Assembly: GCA_009363875.1 (NCBI GenBank)
Contig: CM018692.1
Span: 94,454,137 to 94,518,136, forward strand
Direction of reading: 5' to 3'
From: Mikania micrantha
Lineage: Eukaryota > Streptophyta > Magnoliopsida > Asterales > Asteraceae
Length of the DNA: 64,000 nt
Numbering within the stretch: the stretch's first letter is position 1; every line of letters begins with the position of its first letter. A model generated the notes under the pieces. It made no database searches. It worked only from the letters and a program-made list of their open reading frames with translations, and was not told where the DNA came from. Positions 11,064 to 20,264 of the stretch are shown here, piece after piece. The position numbers and the translations under genes are program-made.

Positions 11064-12575
11064 ATGGAAGCCATGCCGGAGGAGCTGAATCAGTTTCAGA
11101 AACTAGGAGTATGGCATTTAGTGGATTTGCCTAAAGGAGAGAAGAAGATAGGCACCAGATGGGTGTTACGGTGCAAGAGAGATGATAGAGGCGTGATTGT
11201 TCGGAACAAAGCACATTTAGTTGTTCAAGGATTCAAACAAATCGAAGGAATTGATTATGACGAAGTGTTTGCACCAGTGGCGCGGCTAGAAGCAATAAGA
11301 CTCTTTCTGGCTTTTGCTGCCCACAAGAAGTTTAAGGTGTTTCAGTTGGATGTTAAGTCTGCATTCCTCTATGGGTCGTTGAAGGAGACAGTGTACGTTT
11401 GTCAGCCACCGGGCTTTGAGGATCCTATCCACCGGGATCAGGTATACCTCCTTGATAAAGCACTGTATGGTCTACATCAGGCTCCTCGAGCTTCGTATGA
11501 GACGCCCTCGACTCACCTTATTGAACACGGGTTCAATAGGGGTTAGATTGACAAAACACTGTTTTATCGAGAAAAAGGCAAGGATATTCTCCATGTTTAA
11601 ATCTATGTAGATGACATCATCTTTGGGTCTACTCATGAACAGTTGTGTTTGGAATTTAAAGAGGTTATTATTGAGAAGTTCGAGATGAGTGCCATGTCAG
11701 ACATCAAGTTCTTTTTGGGTTTACAATTTGATCAGACTGATGATCGAATCTTCATTCATCAGACCAAATACATTCAAGATGTGCTAAAACGTTTTAGCAT
11801 GCTTGATTGTAAACCCATTTCCACGCCCATTCAGCCCAATCACGGGATTGAGCCTGATACTAAGGGGGAGCTAATCGATGCTACGTTATATCATGGAATG
11901 ATCGGGAGCTTGATGTATTTGACTGCCTCAAGGCCAAATATTGTCTTCGCTACCAGTATCTGTGCTCGCTATCAATCAAAGCCTAAAGTTTCACATCTGA
12001 TTGCAGTCAAGAGAATTTTGCGTTATCTGAAGGGTACACCAGACACCGGTCTGTGGTATCCTAAGGATGATAACTTTTCCTTCCATGCCTATAGTGATTC
12101 TGACTATGGAGGATGCAAGACTGATTCCAAATCTACTACTGGAGGTGCACAGTTTTTGGGGGAGAGGTTAGTCTCTTGGCAGTGCAAAAAGCAGACATCT
12201 GTTGCTACATCCACATGTGAAGCTGAATATGTAGGGGCTACCAGTTGTTGTTCCCAAGTCTTGCGGATACAACAACAAATGAGAGACTACGGGTTGAATT
12301 TTCTAACTACCCCGATTCATGTTGACAACGAGGCTGCCATTGCTATTACAAAGAATCCGGTGTATCATTCACGATCTAAACACATTGATATTCGTTTACA
12401 TTTCAGACGCGACTGCTATGTAAAGAAACTGATTGATGTGGTGAGGATACACACCAACGAGCAAAGAGCAGACTTTCTCACCAAGGCCTTCGAAAAAAAC
12501 CGTTTTGAGTATTTACTCAAATTAAATGGCATTCGGGTCATGGGTGAGGTAATTAAGAATCAAATTCCTTCGTAA
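11064..12575 (+). pseudogene. copia A pol, reverse transcriptase and RNase H part
   Basis: RT shows TRWVLRCKRDDRG, LVVQGFKQIEGIDYDEVFAPVARLEA, LDVKSAFLYG and ALYGLHQAPRA, then the catalytic YVDD at 11604-11615. RNase H follows with YSDSDYGGCKTDSKSTTGG, STCEAEYVGA, VDNEAAI and the terminal RSKHIDIR...FLTKA segment, ending at TAA 12573-12575. A TAG near 11544 and a TAA directly before YVDD (11598-11600) break the frame. These enzymes copy the RNA to DNA in the particle. The catalytic residues themselves look preserved. Confidence 0.92.
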
Positions 12576-13792
12576 TCATTTTTATTGAATTAACATCATA
12601 TATTTTATTTTTCTTTTGTGTTTTAGTTTTTAGGGGGAGAAAATTTTGAAAAATATAAAAACATTTGAATAACCAAAAACATTTGAAAAACCAAAAACAA
12701 AAAAACGTTAAAAAATTAAAAATCTGAGAAATTGATTCGACCATGTGAGAAATGATAGCACATTGTTTGCAATTAGAGACATATCTGTATCATTATAAAT
12801 TTGAACATAAATATTAATTACAAGTACTAAGTATGATGTGTTAGTAGGTTTATAACTTAGTTAAGATAAGTTTAAACAAAAGTTTGATTATGCTTTTTAA
12901 GAAACAAATGCTTAGAATGCAGTACTTAGTTTTGTCCTGAAAGAGTGGTAATTTTTCTGACAAAGTGTTTCTTAAAAAAAAATTAAATTACTAGTTTGAT
13001 CATGTGTTTAATTTTCAAAAGAAATTCTAATTTTGTTTTTCTTTTGTTTTAGTTTAAAGCTGGAACATTCTTTGCGTATACTTACGTATCGACCTGATTG
13101 TTATAGCTTTAAATGATTTAAATTTGTTTTCTTGGTTCTGATTAAGATTTGGACAATCTCTGCGTATACGAAAATATCGATCTGATTGTTAAAAGCTTAA
13201 TCTTAAATTATTGTTTAGTTCATTTTCTGGATCATTTGAGCATACGTAAGTATCAAACTTGATTCCAAGAATTTGAACAAATTCAAATTGTTTTATATTT
13301 TGTTATTTTTGCATGATCAGGCTAGTTAAAATTGAAGTAATCAGTTTCAAGAACATTTGTGTTTGATTAGTTATTCACAAATCGGGGATGTGTTCAAGTA
13401 AATGGATTATTATAAAGTGTTTGATAATCTTGTTTAATCTGATATCTTAACTAAGTAATTAAACTTAAAAGGATAAGTATACTGACAATCATCTTGGACT
13501 TGTAATTTGCTAATAAATTCATTCTTTAATTCAAACAGATGTTTTGATAATTGTAAAACAATATGATCTCATGTCTGGATCTTTCTCAAACAAAAAGATT
13601 TGATTTTTTATAGTTAGATTAGTTAAATTTGTAGTTTAGTTGTTCTAAAAATTTGAAAAATACAAAAAGATTTTTTATTCTTATTTTATCTGATGTTTAA
13701 TCAATAATTTTTGATTATTTTGTTTGACTTTGGAATAATTAAACATGAATTTGTTTTGAAATTTTAAATAAAAAATCAAGTTTTTAAAGAAG

Positions 13793-14632
13793 GTTCGCCT
13801 GGGTTGGAGAAGGTTCGTCCACAGGTTCGTTGGATAGGTTTGTGACTAGGTTCGTTTATAAGGTTCGCTGGTTTGGTTCGCTGACAAGGTTCGTTGGTCA
13901 GGTTCGCTTATAAGGTTCGTTTATCAGGTTCGCTGATAAGGTTCGGGGTTAAGGTTCGTTTGAAAGGATCGTCTGAATAGGTTCGTGGATATAAATATAA
14001 GGTTCGTGACAAAGGTTCGTCATTTTCATCTGATTACACTTTCGCGAACCTGCAAGCTCCGGTTTTTCGATTTTTAATTCTACACGTCCCAGACATTTTC
14101 ATCGATTTCTTTAGACTCGGAATTACTTGCTGATCATTTCTAGGTAGAAATCTAGGATTTTCACCGGCTAGATTAGGAGATCTGAGAGGATTTAGGATTT
14201 TTAGATTGAATCTGTTAATTTGAATTAAAATCAGTTAAAATCAAAGTTCTGGACAAATCGTCTTTGTAAATGTTGTTCATCGTTGAGTTTCGAACCTGGG
14301 TGTATAAGTTTTATCTTCTAATTTGAAGATTGGAAATTTTGATTTGAAAATTGAAATGGTTCGCTGGATGAACAGGTTCGTTGAATGAACTAAGGTTCGT
14401 CTGAATCTGATATGTTCGTGGCAAACCTATGTATTTCAAAAGAATTGAACCTTTTGGTCAAGGTTTGTTTGACCAACAGGTTCGTTTGATTGAAGGTTCG
14501 TTCATTCTGAGGTTCGTTCATCAGAAGGTTCGTTCAATAGAAGGTTCGTTCAAATGGTTTGTCTGGTTAACAGGTTCGTCTAACTTAGGTTTGCCTAGCA
14601 TTAAGTTCGTCTCAGGGGATAGGTTCGCTGGT
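13793..14632 (+). repeat. Second AGGTTCG array, upstream of ORF2
   Basis: Two blocks (about 13793-14026 and 14357-14625) hold roughly 25 copies of GGTTCG in the same orientation as the leader array, with similar spacing. A 330-base array-free segment separates them. The blocks end about 100 bases before the ORF2 start. Confidence 0.88.
13990..13997 (+). promoter_or_regulatory. TATA-like box inside the ORF2 leader array
   Basis: TATAAATA sits between heptamers, much as the TATATATA box of the LTR sits next to its heptamer cluster. It could mark an internal promoter for ORF2. Position and motif are the only support, and the area is AT-rich. Confidence 0.3.
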
Positions 14633-14698
14633 CTATACTTAGATATTTTTTGATTTTTTATTTTTGTTAATTTTTGTTAATTTTTGTTTCTAATTGTG

Positions 14699-14717
14699 TT
14701 TTTATTTTTGTTTGTAG
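14699..14717 (+). promoter_or_regulatory. 3' splice-site-like sequence before ORF2
   Basis: A T-rich run ending in TTTGTAG lies two bases before the ORF2 ATG at 14720. It matches a plant acceptor (T-rich tract plus AG). Subgenomic spliced RNAs are a known way for retroelements to express a 3' ORF. Use of this site is inference. Confidence 0.4.
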
Positions 14718-14719
14718 AA

Positions 14720-17700
14720 ATGGTGAACTTAACCTTCAGTGACAAACATAATGTTTGTGCTTATCTGGATCCCACAACTCGAAATGGCAAGGACTTTAGA
14801 CCTATGATCGAGTTTCTTTGTCGATCTAGGATATGCTACGCCATATCCAACTCCTGCCAGATTTACAGGTCACACGTACAGAGCTTCTGGGAGTCGGCTC
14901 GGCTTATTTCAGTGGATGAGGAGTACGTTATTGATGCGAATGTGCTTGGAGAAGCATTTCGTATATCTGAGGCTGACATCAGGAGGGTGTTACAGTTTGG
15001 TGGTGAACCTGCTGGTATGACTCTTATACCAGAGAGGTGCATCAAAGGATGCTTTATGAGGATTCGATATTTTGGAGCTTACAACTCCATCTCAGTGAAG
15101 AAGGCCAAGCTTCCATTGCAGTACAAGTTTTTGGCTCATGTGCTACTTCATTGCTTGAGCATGAGGAATGGTACATTTGATGAGCTTAGGGATCTGATGA
15201 GATCAGCTATGGTAGCACTAATATTGAACAAACCGTTCAATTTTTCTGGGATGATTTTCCGCTATATGTCAGATAACATCACGAAGGCCAAGGATAGATT
15301 TTACATGTATCCTAGGTTCGTTCAGATGTTGATTGACGAGAGATTGCCTGAAGGGTTGCTGCCTAGGGAAGCTACTGATTTGTTAAAGCTAAAGCACATG
15401 ACTGATTCTAGTTTGGGTCAAGTCAGGGTGTGCCAAAGGAGTGGTGAGGCTGTTTTAGAGAAAGAGCTTATAGGTCACTGGGCCAGGGCAAATTACATTG
15501 CTCCTGAAGACAATACCTGGAGGCATGCTGAGTCTGGCTCAGATACTGAGGAGTTTGATGATGCAGATGATCAAGCACAACCTCCACCTCCTCCTCCAAG
15601 GCAACAGGCTAGGAAGTCCACAGGCAAATCTTCCATATCTACACCACAGACTCATTCTTCTCAAGAACCGACCTCACAAGAGCCTGTTGATGTTGACATG
15701 CTTGATCAACAAGAGAAACAAGGTGATGAAGATGATGGGGAAGATTCTACTGAATCAGAGTCAGAACTGGAGACCATTGTTAGAGGAAGTGCAGTGATTA
15801 AGAGATTGAAGAAAAGAGCTGTTAATGAAGAAGCTACAGAGGAAAAGGATGATCCAAGTTTTCATGTTGAAGAGCCTGAGACTTCTAGACCAAAGAAGAT
15901 CAAGAGAATGGCTAAAGGAGGGCCATATGTGAAGAAAAAGGCTAAAACTACTAAGACTGTTGTGTCTTCATCAGTTATGATTTCTACAGTTTCTGTGTCA
16001 TCAGTTCCTGTTTCTTCTTCTCCTGTTATGACTTCTTCAATTCATGTGACTACTATTCCAGCTTCTACTTTACAAACTCCTGAGTTTGTAAATGTAGCTA
16101 CTTTTATGCCAGCTTTCACAGAGTCTACTCAGTGCCAGAGACTTCTTTTCATCAAGCTTCTACTGCTAAAGTTGATGATTTATTTGCTGGTTTGGATGAA
16201 TTAGGAGATATTAACTTTACAGTTAATTATGATGATACTGATCTTAAAAGAAGATTGTCTATGTTATCAAAGGTGTTTGAAAGCTACAAGAAAGAAAAAG
16301 AAAAGATTCTATTGGTCAGTCTTCTTCTTCGAGCACACAGGAATTGGATGAGTTGAAGGCTCAGATGGCTCAAATGATAAAATGGAGAGAGGAGGAAGTT
16401 GCTAAAAAGAAGAAGATGAATGAAAGAATTTCTGATTTAGAATTCTTCATAAAGCTACAATCTGAGGATATTGTAGAGCTTAAGAATGAAAATACTGATC
16501 TTAGGCAAAAGATCAAAGAGCTGGAAGCTAGAGATTTGAAAAGTGAAGCTTCAGGATCAGGGGTTGAGAAGGTAGTGGTAGAGATTGATGATGAGGATGA
16601 GAAGAAAGAAGAAGAAGAGAAGAAGGAAGAAGATGATGAAGAGGATGAAGAATAGAAGATAGATTATGGAGATTCTGATTTAGATGAACATCCTAGATTC
16701 AATGCTTCTGGTGATGATGATGAGGGAGGAGATGATGGTACTGGAGGTGTGAGTGGTGATTCTGGTGGTCTGGATTCTGTTTCTGGTGCTATAGTGGTTT
16801 ATTCTCCGTCAAAGATTATTACTGAAGTTGTTCCTGTGAATGTTGTATCTTCGGATAGGGTCAAAGATTGTACTAATGTTGAATTTGAAGACTTAGATGC
16901 AATAGAATATCCAGAGACTGTTATTGATTATTCTCTGCCTACTTTTGTTGATTTGTTTAAAATGCATTCTAATATAGACTTGCAGAGGAAGATATTTGAG
17001 ATTCAGGTTGATCAAGAGTTAGAAGAAGGAGAGATTATTGGAGGTTATTCTACACAAGACTTTCAAGATTTCTTTGAGAATGATGATGATCTGATGTTTG
17101 ATTTTGAAAAAGATGATGATCTAGAGTTATCTGATTTTGAGAAGGATGACATAATCGATGAAGAGTTATTAAGCTTGGATACTATGAAGAAAATTTTTGA
17201 AGTAGGAGGTTTGTCAAGAACAACATTGTCTCATATCAAAGAAAAGACTAACATGGATTTTTGGATGGAATATCAGGAAGAAACAAAGTACATCATTGAT
17301 CATTTACACAGTTTCAAGATGATGATTGAGGTCATGGACGACAAAGATCAAGAAAACCAGACTAGACAATTCAAGAAGTTTAAGATTGGATCTAAGTCCA
17401 AGATGATTGGAAGGATTTTTAGTTATGGTTCCTTTCATAACATTCCAGGAAGTTTGACAGACAAAGGATGCTGTGTTGTGAAAAGAACAGACGGATGTCA
17501 GTATTTTGGAAAAGCTTCTGATCTGATGAGTCTACCATCTTTTGAATGTATAAACTTGGCAAGAATGAAGATGATTAAACCAATTCAGACAAATCATAAT
17601 GAAATCTTTGAGAGATTGTTGAAGAAAGAAGCAAGTTCATGATGGAGTTTGTTGACACCTCAATTCATAGATAGAGTTCATGGATATGCAAAGCCTAAAG

Positions 17701-18227
17701 TTTTCAAGAGACCAAGACTAAGGAAGATAGAACAGAACTGGAATCCTTACTTCAAATTCTGGTTTTATGATGAGAGAACATCTGAAGGGGTGATTTTATT
17801 AAAGCAGGAAGACAACTGGAGGGTGATTCGGATGCTTGATCCTGTGTGGATTGTGAACTGCTCAAAGGAAGACATTGATTTACTTAACACAGCAGAGATC
17901 TATGCAGATGATGGTTATCATGCTTATGGTGTAAGCTTCAAAGACATGGCAATTCAATATCAAACCATTGCTAGAATGTGTTATACGTTGGGTATACATT
18001 CTAGATGCAATTGGGATGATGTGAATTACCTTTATGTTGAACTGATAAAAGTACAAAAAGAAAGTGATGAGAGAGATGCGAAGCTGGAAGCTGAGAGGTT
18101 AGCAAAGATACCACGTTCGGTTGTTATAAGAGCGGTGGATAATGTTGTTCGTGAAGAGTTGGAGAATCCAGCGGAGTCAAAGACAAAGAAGATGACAAAG
18201 CTGAAGACAAAGAATGAATATTTTTGA
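14720..18227 (+). pseudogene. ORF2 of copia A: long 3' accessory protein of unknown function
   Basis: About 1,165 codons, starting at ATG 14720 (MVNLTFSDKHNVCAYL); the longer upstream start is TTG. In order: an N-terminal domain of about 270 residues (IEFLCRSRICYAISN, SFWESARLISV, FKFLAHVLLHCLS-like); a proline run; an acidic/Ser-rich stretch; a basic nuclear-signal-like patch (RPKKIKRMAKGG, KKKAKTTK); an S/T-rich segment; a coiled coil (16344-16560); a strongly acidic run; and a C-terminal domain (GRIFSYGSFHNIPGS, KFWFYDERTSEGVILL). There is no signal peptide or membrane helix, so the env-like label fits only its position. Breaks: frameshifts near 16130 and 16310, TAG 16653-16655, TGA 17640-17642. 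The N-terminal domain resembles hypothetical proteins that I recall from Asteraceae repeats. Confidence 0.82.
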
Positions 18228-18238
18228 TAGCAAGTATT

Positions 18239-18247
18239 AAGGGGGAG
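18239..18247 (+). other. Polypurine tract of copia A
   Basis: AAGGGGGAG lies two bases before the 3' LTR and serves as the plus-strand DNA primer site in this class. It directly follows the end of ORF2. Confidence 0.85.
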
Positions 18248-18249
18248 TT

Positions 18250-18754
18250 TGTTAGTGCACATATGTAATAGTTTGCTATTCAAAAGTTGTATTTATTTTG
18301 AGTTTTAAATAGGTTCGGCTAATAGGTTCGTCTGGCCCACGAACCTAGACAGGTTCGGCGAATCTATTGCTTTGATAGGTTCGGCTAACCAATAGGTTTG
18401 GCAACCTAGGTTCATCTAGCGAACCTAAGGGTTCGCCCAGCAAACCTTAGGGTTCGGCTGGCGAACCTAGAGGTTCGGCTCTAGATAGGTTCGGCTGATT
18501 AGTTGTTTGTATATATAGGAGGTTTGTCTGAATTCTTCATAACTTTGACAGAACTTTAGCAAACCTGTGAGAATTCTCTGTGTGAGAAATTATTTCTGAT
18601 TGAACTTCTTGTAATCATTTGTTGATTAACAGAAGATTGTTTATGAAATTGCTTGTCTTCTTTTGATTAAATATATATCAATCATGGATTCCGCACGTGC
18701 TTGATAGTTCGTAGAGCTTCGTTATCGATCCTGATCCGTATCACCAAACCAACA
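18250..18754 (+). repeat. 3' LTR of copia A
   Basis: Starts TGTTAGTGCAC and ends CCAAACCAACA, followed by the target duplication acact (18755-18759). It is 505 bp against 523 for the 5' LTR. Heptamer cluster at about 18309-18495 and TATA box at 18510-18517. Outside the heptamer cluster only a few substitutions separate the two LTRs. Confidence 0.95.
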
Positions 18755-19652
18755 ACACTACTGACCAGTCAACTGAGGGATGTGATCCTGGACATGATGA
18801 ACAGGATCAACAGCAACAACAGTAACAACATCGCCAACTCGACACCATCGGGTCTACTCCTACAAGAACTTTGTAGGATGCAAGCCACCGAGTTTCAGTG
18901 ACAATGAAAGAGCCGTCGGATTGATCCAGTGGATCGAGAAGATGGAAACAACTCTTGACATTAGTGGTTGTCCTGATCAGCATCGGGTGAGATATGCTGT
19001 TGGCTCGTTTAACAAGCGAGCTCTGAGATGGTGGAACGCACAAGTACAGACAAGGGATAGGGATGAAGCTCTGTCTATGCCTTGGGATGATTTCAAGGCC
19101 ATGCTGAGGGCAGAGTTTTGCCCAAGGAATGAACTTAAGAAGGTTGAAGATGAGCTGCTCAACCTGGTCATGATTGGTGCTGGGCATCTGACCTACACCA
19201 CAAGATTCCATGAGTTAGCTACCATGGCACCAGACGTGGTGTCCTCACTGGAGAAAAGGATGGAGTGGTATGTCGGTGGACTGCCGTCTTGTATCCAAGG
19301 GCATGTGATTTCTGCGCATCCTACTACTATGGAGATGGTTGTTACTCTATCAACAACTTTGACAGACATGATGGTTGCCTCCGAGGCACTAAAGAAAGAA
19401 ACGGAAGCCAAGGCTGGAACTTCAAGGAAGCCGGACAAGCGCCCGGCTAAGAAACAAAAGGTGGTCAAAAACTTTGCTGCGACCACCCAAGCACCGATGG
19501 CAAATCAACCACCACCACTACAAATCAAGAGGCCCTACACTGGCACAGCACCATTGTGCAACACCTGCCAGTATCATCATCCACCAAACACCCAGTGCAA
19601 ACAATGCACAAACTGTGGGAAGTTTGGTCACTAGGCCAACCATTGCAGGAAC
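18755..19652 (+). pseudogene. gag of element A, continuation after the copia insertion
   Basis: Continues the gag begun at 4719 (TSQLRDVILDMMNRI), then shifts frame near 18850. It runs through the retrotransposon gag domain (GLIQWIEKMETTLDISGC, RYAVGSFNKRALRWWN, FCPRNELKKVEDELLNL, YTTRFHELATMAPDVV). A lysine-rich stretch follows, then a first zinc knuckle CTNCGKFGH that is cut by TAG (19633-19635) before its last cysteine. Gag forms the particle and captures RNA. The matching region of element C (48170-48887) is similar in order and wording. Confidence 0.88.
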
Positions 19653-20264
19653 ATGAGGACTCCGAACAGAAACAACAATGCAGCTACTACCGCTGCGGGT
19701 GATCACAGGTCTTGCTACAACTGTGGCGAGCCTGGGCACTTTTCTCGGGATTGTCCCAAGAAGAATCAACAAAGGTCTCAAGTAGCACGAGGTAGAGCCT
19801 TTCAGATTGGAGCTGCTGCTGCTCGACAAGACCTGAATGTGGTCACAAGCATGTTTCTCTTATCTGACTTCTATGCATCCATATTATTTGAGACTGGAGC
19901 GGATCAGAGTTTTATCTCATCCGACTTTGCATGCCATCTTAATCATGTTGAGGAATCTTTAGAATCCCCTTATACTATTGAGATAGCAAACGGCAAACAG
20001 ATAACAGTTGACATAGTACATAGGAATTGCCCACTAACACTTGGCGATCACACATTTTCCATCGATTTGATACCGATGGGACTGGGCAGTTTTGATATCA
20101 TCGTCGGAATGGATTGGCTATCTCTTAACAGAGTAGAGCTCATCTGTTCCGAAAAGCTATTACGTATTCCAGTGGAGAACGATCAGATCTTGGAAATTCA
20201 TGGAGATCAAGCAAGCCGCAGTGTCAAGATAATATCGTGCATGAAGGCTCGCAAATACCAATGA
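19653..20264 (+). pseudogene. Element A second zinc knuckle and aspartic protease
   Basis: Carries zinc knuckle CYNCGEPGHFSRDC, then RGRAFQIGAAAARQD and the protease with VVTSMFLLSDFYASILF. The active site reads ETGADQSF where element B has DTGADKSF, so the catalytic aspartate has become glutamate. DIIVGMDWLS follows as usual for this family. A frameshift near 20258 ends the frame and RT continues in another phase. The protease would release Gag and the enzymes; with glutamate in place of aspartate it is probably inactive. Confidence 0.88.

Larger units (their letters stand above)
12576..14719 (+). other. Noncoding stretch between RNase H and ORF2 of copia A
   Basis: About 2.1 kb of AT-rich DNA with no sizeable frame. 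Near 13070-13270 a degenerate ~80-bp unit (GCGTATAC...TATCGACCTGATTGTT) occurs three times. Two heptamer arrays follow. It resembles a duplicated 5' leader placed in front of ORF2: array, TATA-like box, array, then a pyrimidine-rich AG just before the ORF2 ATG. Confidence 0.75.
4898..18754 (+). mobile_element. Ty1/copia Sirevirus-like element (copia A), complete, nested in gag of element A
   Basis: A complete element of 13,857 bp with TG...CA LTRs of 523 and 505 bp. The five-base target duplication acact lies at 4893-4897 and 18755-18759. A perfect initiator-Met primer site and a purine-rich tract are present. The order is leader with heptamer array, gag, protease, integrase, RT, RNase H, a 2.1-kb noncoding stretch, then a second long frame (ORF2), polypurine tract and 3' LTR. 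Pol order PR-IN-RT-RH is diagnostic of Ty1/copia. The large gag with coiled coil and the extra 3' ORF point to the Sirevirus (SIRE) lineage. Frames are broken at several places, so it is now defective. Confidence 0.95.

Noticed and set aside
14684..14722. Hydrophobic N-terminal extension of ORF2 as a signal peptide
   Set aside because: It depends on a TTG start and translates the T-rich tract before the likely acceptor; ATG 14720 is the better start.
16344..16655. Separate small acidic coiled-coil gene
   Set aside because: It is in phase with the following frame apart from one stop and continues the preceding one; it is part of ORF2.
14720..18227. ORF2 as a retroviral-type envelope gene
   Set aside because: No signal peptide, membrane helix or cleavage site in the ATG-started frame; only the position is env-like.
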